Both the position numbers and the translations under genes were made by a program. The notes under the pieces were generated by a model. The model was not told the origin of the DNA. It worked only from the letters and a program-made list of their open reading frames with translations, and made no database searches. Below, one piece after another: positions 59,965 through 64,000 of a DNA stretch of 64,000 nt; position 1 is the stretch's first letter, and each line of letters starts with the position of its first letter. Source of the DNA: Paraburkholderia sp. BL10I2N1 (GTDB lineage: Bacteria; Pseudomonadota; Gammaproteobacteria; Burkholderiales; Burkholderiaceae); the NCBI RefSeq assembly GCF_004361815.1, contig NZ_SNWA01000003.1, positions 248,001-312,000 on the forward strand. Direction: 5' to 3'.

Positions 59965-61607
59965 GCGACATCCGTGAGCAAAAGCCCGAGCCGGGCCTCC
60001 CCGTGGTAATCCGGCGTCGCCGACGCGTTTCCCTCGTCTGGCTGGTGCCGATGGTCGCAACGCTGATCGGCTTTTCGCTACTGCTCCATACGTGGCTGTC
60101 GACGGGGCCGACGATCTCCATCTCCTTCCAGACCGCGACCGGGCTGGACGCCGGCAAGACGCCGGTGAAATACAAAGACGTGACGGTGGGGACAGTGACC
60201 TCCATCTCCTTGAACGAGGACGGCTCGCACGTGATCGCAGCCGTCTCGCTGAACAAGAGCGCTGAAAGCTTGGTACGCGCCGATACGCGCTTCTGGGTGG
60301 TACGCCCTCGCATCGGACTCGGCGGCGTATCAGGCATCGATACGCTGCTGTCTGGTGCCTACATTGGCGTGGACAAGGGTACCTCACAGCAGTCCGGCCG
60401 GATTTTCACGGGGCTCGAGACCCCACCGACGGTCATTAACAGTATGCCCGGCAAAAGCTTCATGATCCATGCCGACGACCTCGGCTCCCTCGATATTGGC
60501 TCCCCGGTCTATTTTCGCCGTATCCAGGTAGGCCGCGTCGCGTCCTACCGGCTGGGAGCCGATGGTCGCGGTGTCGACCTCCACGTTTTCGTCAATTCGC
60601 CCTACGACCGCTTCGTCACAACAGGCACGCGCTTCTGGAACGCGAGCGGTGTCGACGTCTCGCTAGGCGCCGACGGCCTGAAGCTCAACACTCAGTCGAT
60701 GGCTACCGTCATGGCGGGCGGCATCGCCTTTGCCACACCGCCCGACGGCAGGCAGGATCCCGCTCCGGCCACGCCCCCCTTCGAGCTGGCCAAGGACGAA
60801 CAGACCGCGATGGCGCCGCCAGACGGTGCGGGCCAGACCATACAGTTGCGCTTCGAACAATCCCTGCGTGGTCTCGCAGTGGGGGCGCCCGTGGAATTCT
60901 CGGGACTGAACATCGGTCAGGTGGTGTCGATGCGGCTCGATTACGACGCCGCCAAACATCGTTTCCCTTCGGTCGTCGGCATCGTCGTGTATCCGAGCCG
61001 CGTGGGGAGCGTGCTCGAGCAACTGCCGAAGTACGGCGGCGATTCCGAGCAGCAGGCGGCCCAGTTTCTCGCCGGCATGGTCCAACACGGCTTGCGCGCC
61101 CAGGCCCGCTCCGGAAACCTGCTCACCGGCCAGCTCTATATCTCACTTGAATTTGTGCCCAACGCGTCAGCGGCCGCCTTTGACATTCACGCTCGCCCAT
61201 TGACGCTTCCCACCGTAAGCGGAAGCTTCGACCACATGCAGGAACAAATCGCCGGCATCGTCACCAAGATCGACAAGATTCCGCTGGATTCCATCGGCCG
61301 CCGCCTCGACGCTTCACTGGCAGGGTTGCAGAAGACGCTACAACAGGTCAACGGAGAGATTCTGCCAGCCGCAGCGCAGACCTTGCAGCAAACGAATCAG
61401 GCGCTTGGATCGGTGCAAAGCACGTTCGCTGCCGACGCGCCATTGCAGCAGAGCCTTCTACAGTCATTGCAGGATCTGCAGCGTACCGCCGGTTCACTGC
61501 GCACTCTCGCCGACATGCTCGGCCGTCATCCCGAAGCGCTACTGCGCGGAATGCCGGGCGATTCGCAACCCACCTCGAACGCCAATCCGGCGTCAACGGG
61601 AAACTGA
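59961..61607 (+). CDS. pqiB: PqiB-like MCE/MlaD protein
   Basis: 548 aa starting MSDIREQKPEPGLPVVIRRR. One membrane anchor (LVWLVPMVATLIGFSLLLHT, residues ~23-42) precedes three MCE domains: ~48-135 (TISISFQTATGLDAGKTPVK), ~165-225 (GSPVYFRRIQVGRVASYRLG) and ~290-380 (GLAVGAPVEFSGLNIGQVVS). A long helical C-terminus (FDHMQEQIAGIVTKIDKIPL ... LQQTNQALGSVQSTFAADAP) would form the needle that spans the periplasm, as in E. coli PqiB. It moves lipids between the membranes. Length equals E. coli PqiB (546). One base separates its stop codon from the start of the next gene. Confidence 0.92.
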   Translation: MSDIREQKPEPGLPVVIRRRRRVSLVWLVPMVATLIGFSLLLHTWLSTGPTISISFQTATGLDAGKTPVKYKDVTVGTVTSISLNEDGSHVIAAVSLNKSAESLVRADTRFWVVRPRIGLGGVSGIDTLLSGAYIGVDKGTSQQSGRIFTGLETPPTVINSMPGKSFMIHADDLGSLDIGSPVYFRRIQVGRVASYRLGADGRGVDLHVFVNSPYDRFVTTGTRFWNASGVDVSLGADGLKLNTQSMATVMAGGIAFATPPDGRQDPAPATPPFELAKDEQTAMAPPDGAGQTIQLRFEQSLRGLAVGAPVEFSGLNIGQVVSMRLDYDAAKHRFPSVVGIVVYPSRVGSVLEQLPKYGGDSEQQAAQFLAGMVQHGLRAQARSGNLLTGQLYISLEFVPNASAAAFDIHARPLTLPTVSGSFDHMQEQIAGIVTKIDKIPLDSIGRRLDASLAGLQKTLQQVNGEILPAAAQTLQQTNQALGSVQSTFAADAPLQQSLLQSLQDLQRTAGSLRTLADMLGRHPEALLRGMPGDSQPTSNANPASTGN

Positions 61608-61608
61608 C

Positions 61609-62226
61609 ATGAATGCTCTCTTCCGCCTGGGCTCGGTTGCACTGCTGCTCGGTCTCGCTGCCTGCGCTTCCGAGCCGGTCCACTACCACACGCTACTTGC
61701 GCCGTCGGCTGGTACGTCACCGCAGCAGCCTGTCGACTTTCTGATCGATGTCCTGTCAGTGGGCATTCCGTCCAACCTCGATCAGGCGCAACTGGTCGTG
61801 CGGCAAGGCACGAACGGCGTGACGGTGCTTGACGGCGAACGCTGGGCAAGTCCACTCGGTGACGAGGTGCATGGTGCGCTATCTGCCGAACTCACTCAGC
61901 GGCTCGGAACACAGAACATAGCGGGCCTTCCCCAACCTTCCGGCAAGCCCGTTATGAGGATCAAGGTCCAGATTCGCCGGTTCGATGCGTGGCCCGGACA
62001 GCGAGTACAGCTGGACGCCAACTGGAGTCTGGGTTTAGCAGGCGACGCCGCAAACAGCCGCTTAGTGTGCTCGGGTCATTTCGACGAGCCCGCTGACGTC
62101 AGCTACTCCGGAATGGTTACAGCGCAACAGCGCGCGATCGCAGTGCTGGCTGCCCGGATCGATGCCGACGCACGACGTTGGGAGCGTTCGCGGAACCCGG
62201 GTTGCGCCCTGGAGAGCAGCGTGTAG
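61609..62226 (+). CDS. pqiC: PqiC-like outer-membrane lipoprotein
   Basis: 205 aa starting MNALFRLGSVALLLGLAACA, a lipoprotein signal with lipobox L-A-A-C at Cys19. The following SEPVHYHTLLAP, PVDFLIDVLSVGIPSNLDQA and LVVRQGTNGVTVLDGERWAS are typical of PqiC (ABC-transport auxiliary lipoprotein family), which docks the PqiB tube to the outer membrane. The length is about that of E. coli PqiC (187). Last gene of the operon; a convergent lipoprotein gene ends six bases further on, so transcription must stop within or between them. Confidence 0.92.
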   Translation: MNALFRLGSVALLLGLAACASEPVHYHTLLAPSAGTSPQQPVDFLIDVLSVGIPSNLDQAQLVVRQGTNGVTVLDGERWASPLGDEVHGALSAELTQRLGTQNIAGLPQPSGKPVMRIKVQIRRFDAWPGQRVQLDANWSLGLAGDAANSRLVCSGHFDEPADVSYSGMVTAQQRAIAVLAARIDADARRWERSRNPGCALESSV

Positions 62227-62231
62227 TCAAG

Positions 62232-62714
62232 CTATTTGACAACTGCATAAAAGGTCCGCTCGCCGAGCTTCTGTGCAACGGTCTCGATACCAAAGAACGG
62301 AATGCGGTAGTCGTATTCCAGCGACACGTGTTTTCCATCGACCAATGCGTCGGCCTTTATCTCATCCTTCACATCCGTCAGCGCATACGCGAGCGGTGGG
62401 AAGAGGAGGGAAACGACGAAGGAAGCGGATCGAACCGCAACACCACGTTCCGTGTAGTCCTTGATCGTCAGCGTCGTTTGCGAGTCCCCAACGACCTGTA
62501 CACCGGCCTTGGCCGCTGCCTCCACATAGCCCCTACGGATCAGCTCCGGAACGATGGAGCGCACCTGACAGCTCCCGCAGTCGACCAGAACGGAAATATC
62601 GGGCACGCTCTTCGGTAGAGCCTTTGAGGCCGTTGGCCCTGCGGTCGTGCACGCAGCCAGGAGCGACGCGATTGAAATCGAACCCAGTGCCGAAAGTCGA
62701 ATGAGGTAATTCAT
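62232..62714 (-). CDS. Hypothetical lipoprotein
   Basis: 160 aa starting MNYLIRLSALGSISIASLLA with lipobox LLAAC at about Cys22. The mature part, VPDISVLVDCGSCQVRSIVP, then RGYVEAAAKAGVQVVGDSQT and TIKDYTERGVAVRSASFVVS, has a central hydrophobic stretch (FVVSLLFPPLAYAL) that may touch the membrane. The pattern (VQVVGDSQTTLTIKDYTER) resembles envelope lipoproteins with a DUF-type fold, but I cannot name the family. The ribosome site is weak. Divergent from the DUF3617 gene, with a 12-bp-arm palindrome in the shared promoter region; convergent with PqiC. Confidence 0.8.
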   Translation of the reverse strand: MNYLIRLSALGSISIASLLAACTTAGPTASKALPKSVPDISVLVDCGSCQVRSIVPELIRRGYVEAAAKAGVQVVGDSQTTLTIKDYTERGVAVRSASFVVSLLFPPLAYALTDVKDEIKADALVDGKHVSLEYDYRIPFFGIETVAQKLGERTFYAVVK

Positions 62715-62821
62715 GAAGGTACCGTTGGTATAGGAGGTTGCTCGGCATGGATGCGCCGACGAAGGTGTGCCACGAGCCCACACTGTGATCTCGCCGCCGT
62801 CGCTATGCCACTTGCGTGAGA

Positions 62822-62862
62822 GACGGCATGTGACATCAACCGTGCATGTATCACATGCCGTC
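62822..62862. promoter_or_regulatory. Perfect inverted repeat in a divergent promoter, candidate operator
   Basis: GACGGCATGTGA (62822-62833) and TCACATGCCGTC (62851-62862) match exactly, 17 nt apart, so their centres are about 29 bp (nearly three helical turns) apart. The repeat lies between the lipoprotein (start 62714) and DUF3617 (start 62932) genes. Confidence 0.6.
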
Positions 62863-62931
62863 ACGTTTCGTGCATGGTCGGCAGCGCGTTGAAGCCTAAA
62901 CTCGCTACTTCTTCAACCACGGAGGAACGTC

Positions 62932-63387
62932 ATGGCGTTGCCCAGAACGCGATCACTCGTCTGGCTGGCAATAGCGGTACAGGCGAGCGCATCCGCGCAG
63001 GTACCAGTGAAACCCGGGAAGTGGGAACTGACAGGCGCGTTCCAGGGCCTGCCCTTCGGCGGCTCGGACGAGCGCGTTCGAACGGCCTGCATTTCGGAGT
63101 CAGCACTTGGCTCGATCCCGGAGAAAGCGCTGATGGATGCTGCGCCCCAGCCGACTGACGATGTGTCGAAGCCGCGCCCCAAGTGCGAGTACTCCAACGT
63201 TCGTCGTGATGGTGCGCAGTCTTCATGGATGCTGGCCTGCGAAGGTCCGACGATGTCCGGATCCGGCAAGGCGACGGCTACGCCTGAGCAGTTGACTCTG
63301 TCGGAGTCGTTCGACCTGAAAATGCCTTTCGGTTCCCGCTCCATTCAGCACACCGTGCGGGCACGACGTCTGGGAGACTGTTCTTGA
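62932..63387 (+). CDS. DUF3617 family periplasmic protein
   Basis: 151 aa starting MALPRTRSLVWLAIAVQASA, a signal peptide likely cleaved near ASAQ. The mature protein has the DUF3617 pattern: VPVKPGKWELTGAFQGLPFG near the start, a Cys in RTACISESAL, then PKCEYSNVRRDGAQSSWMLA, GPTMSGSGKATATPEQLTLS and a C-terminal cysteine. DUF3617 proteins are small secreted proteins with paired disulfides and unknown role, common in proteobacteria. GGAGGAACGTC before the ATG is a strong ribosome site. The next small frame overlaps its stop. Confidence 0.88.
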   Translation: MALPRTRSLVWLAIAVQASASAQVPVKPGKWELTGAFQGLPFGGSDERVRTACISESALGSIPEKALMDAAPQPTDDVSKPRPKCEYSNVRRDGAQSSWMLACEGPTMSGSGKATATPEQLTLSESFDLKMPFGSRSIQHTVRARRLGDCS

Positions 63388-63638
63388 GGAGGCGACGATT
63401 ATTTGCATTGCTCGCGGCAATCATCATGTTTAGCGGGTCGGCTTGCGCCAGTCAGCTTTTCTTCAGGCTGGTTGTGGGCACAGCGATTGGTGCTGGTGAG
63501 AGTCGTCTGCACGTCGATCTGCCACTAGCTTCCCCTCATGCATTTGATGTGTTCCGATGCAGGAACATCACTTCATTTCACGTAATTGGGTATCTGTCAT
63601 GTTCTCGTTCGGAATCGTTCACCAAGGCACCGACGTAG
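63384..63638 (+). CDS. Possible small exported protein, probably degraded
   Basis: 84 aa from a TTG at 63384 that overlaps the DUF3617 stop (TTGA). It begins MRRRRLFALLAAIIMFSGSA and CASQLFF, a plausible signal peptide, but the rest (RLVVGTAIGAGESRLHVDLP) soon loses character and ends without a recognisable domain. It may be the start of a gene that has been truncated or frameshifted. No family recognised. Confidence 0.35.
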   Translation: MRRRRLFALLAAIIMFSGSACASQLFFRLVVGTAIGAGESRLHVDLPLASPHAFDVFRCRNITSFHVIGYLSCSRSESFTKAPT

Positions 63639-63664
63639 CTCGCCGTGCCGTGCGAGAGGCAGGC

Positions 63665-64000
63665 GTGACTGCCGCCGCGTTCACCCTGTTCGCCGCCGCT
63701 GGATACGCACAAGCCGCCAGTTTGCCGTGTCGCCATAGCCTGTCCAGCTCGGAAAGGTTCGTCTGCGAAGACCCCGAACTGGCTTCGCTCGACGACAAGC
63801 TCGCGACGCTCTGCAGCCGCGACAAAGATCTCGCACCGGACCGCGAGGCGCTCGAGGCCGACCCGATGCGTCTGGTAGATCTTGCCCTTGTGGCCGCGCT
63901 CCTCGCGATTCTGGGTATGGACGAACTGTCGCCGGAAGACGGCGATGGCGGTTGCGTCGCGGGCCAGCGTCAGGCCGACGCCCGATGTGACGAGACCGAG
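63665..64000 (+). CDS. Secreted LprI-like protein, cut by the window edge
   Basis: A frame open to the right edge starts MTAAAFTLFAAAGYAQAASL at GTG 63665 (GAGAGGCAG before it); ATG 63599 is an alternative adding 22 residues. After the signal peptide comes PCRHSLSSSERFVCEDPELA and SLDDKLATL, the start of the LprI-type (lysozyme-inhibitor-like) repeat with its paired cysteines, usually followed by an R-x-W segment. From about residue 68 (DPMRLVDLALVAALL) it departs from the family, which suggests a frameshift or fusion. The 3' end lies beyond the window. Confidence 0.5.
   Translation, partial: MTAAAFTLFAAAGYAQAASLPCRHSLSSSERFVCEDPELASLDDKLATLCSRDKDLAPDREALEADPMRLVDLALVAALLAILGMDELSPEDGDGGCVAGQRQADARCDETE

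Noticed and set aside
1..64000. CRISPR array, tRNA or rRNA genes
   Set aside because: No regularly spaced short direct repeats, no cloverleaf with a CCA end and no rRNA-like conserved words were seen on either strand.

Overview
The window is GC-rich DNA typical of a betaproteobacterium of the Burkholderiaceae, most likely Paraburkholderia, Caballeronia or Burkholderia. This is an inference from codon bias, the style of the small proteins and the families present. There is no rRNA, tRNA, CRISPR array or core operon, and the density of insertion sequences, broken genes and long non-coding gaps suggests an accessory replicon or a genomic-island-rich stretch of a secondary chromosome.

Region 1 (1-6692) holds a DUF1330 protein, an acyltransferase-3 membrane enzyme and an unknown gene split by an IS1634-family element. 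Region 2 (6693-13750) is the most distinctive. A minus-strand cluster encodes a 688-aa MACPF (perforin-like) protein with three repeat-like N-terminal modules, a small beta-rich protein just downstream, and three unrecognised companions. Next to it lie a GH19 endolysin-type lysozyme, a small regulator with two LuxR-type HTH domains, a decayed in-frame copy of that regulator's 3' end on the other side of the lysozyme gene, and a perfect 12-1-12 palindrome upstream.

Region 3 (13750-22800) contains small Burkholderiaceae-type proteins, an alpha/beta hydrolase, a secreted gamma-glutamyltransferase bracketed by an identical 27-nt direct repeat, and an IS110-family element lying in dispersed-repeat DNA. 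Region 4 (22800-31300) contains a NmrA-MATE-NmrA locus with a divergent LysR regulator, one NmrA gene being cut by an IS630-type element with a TA target duplication, then an Lrp/LysE divergent pair and a cupin. Region 5 (32600-47200) is redox and envelope metabolism: a sulfite-oxidase-like molybdoenzyme with an extra N-terminal domain, two MDR oxidoreductases, an Asp-nucleophile hydrolase with a divergent CGNR regulator, a MOSC-ferredoxin-reductase-2Fe2S fusion, a double DUF427 protein, a SHOCT protein and a TPR/HupE-like/DUF4331 operon.

Region 6 (48500-64000) starts with a zinc-ribbon protein, an RlpA-like lipoprotein and remnants of a response regulator and an integrase. A CpxA/CpxR-like two-component pair follows, divergent from a seven-gene, translationally coupled operon: NodT outer-membrane factor, membrane fusion protein, RND pump, PqiA, PqiA, PqiB, PqiC. 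A CpxR-box-like motif sits between the two transcription units. This suggests an envelope-stress-controlled unit joining RND efflux with MCE-type lipid transport.

Several gaps share a degenerate intergenic repeat, and two other direct-repeat pairs are present. Some gaps look like old gene debris.
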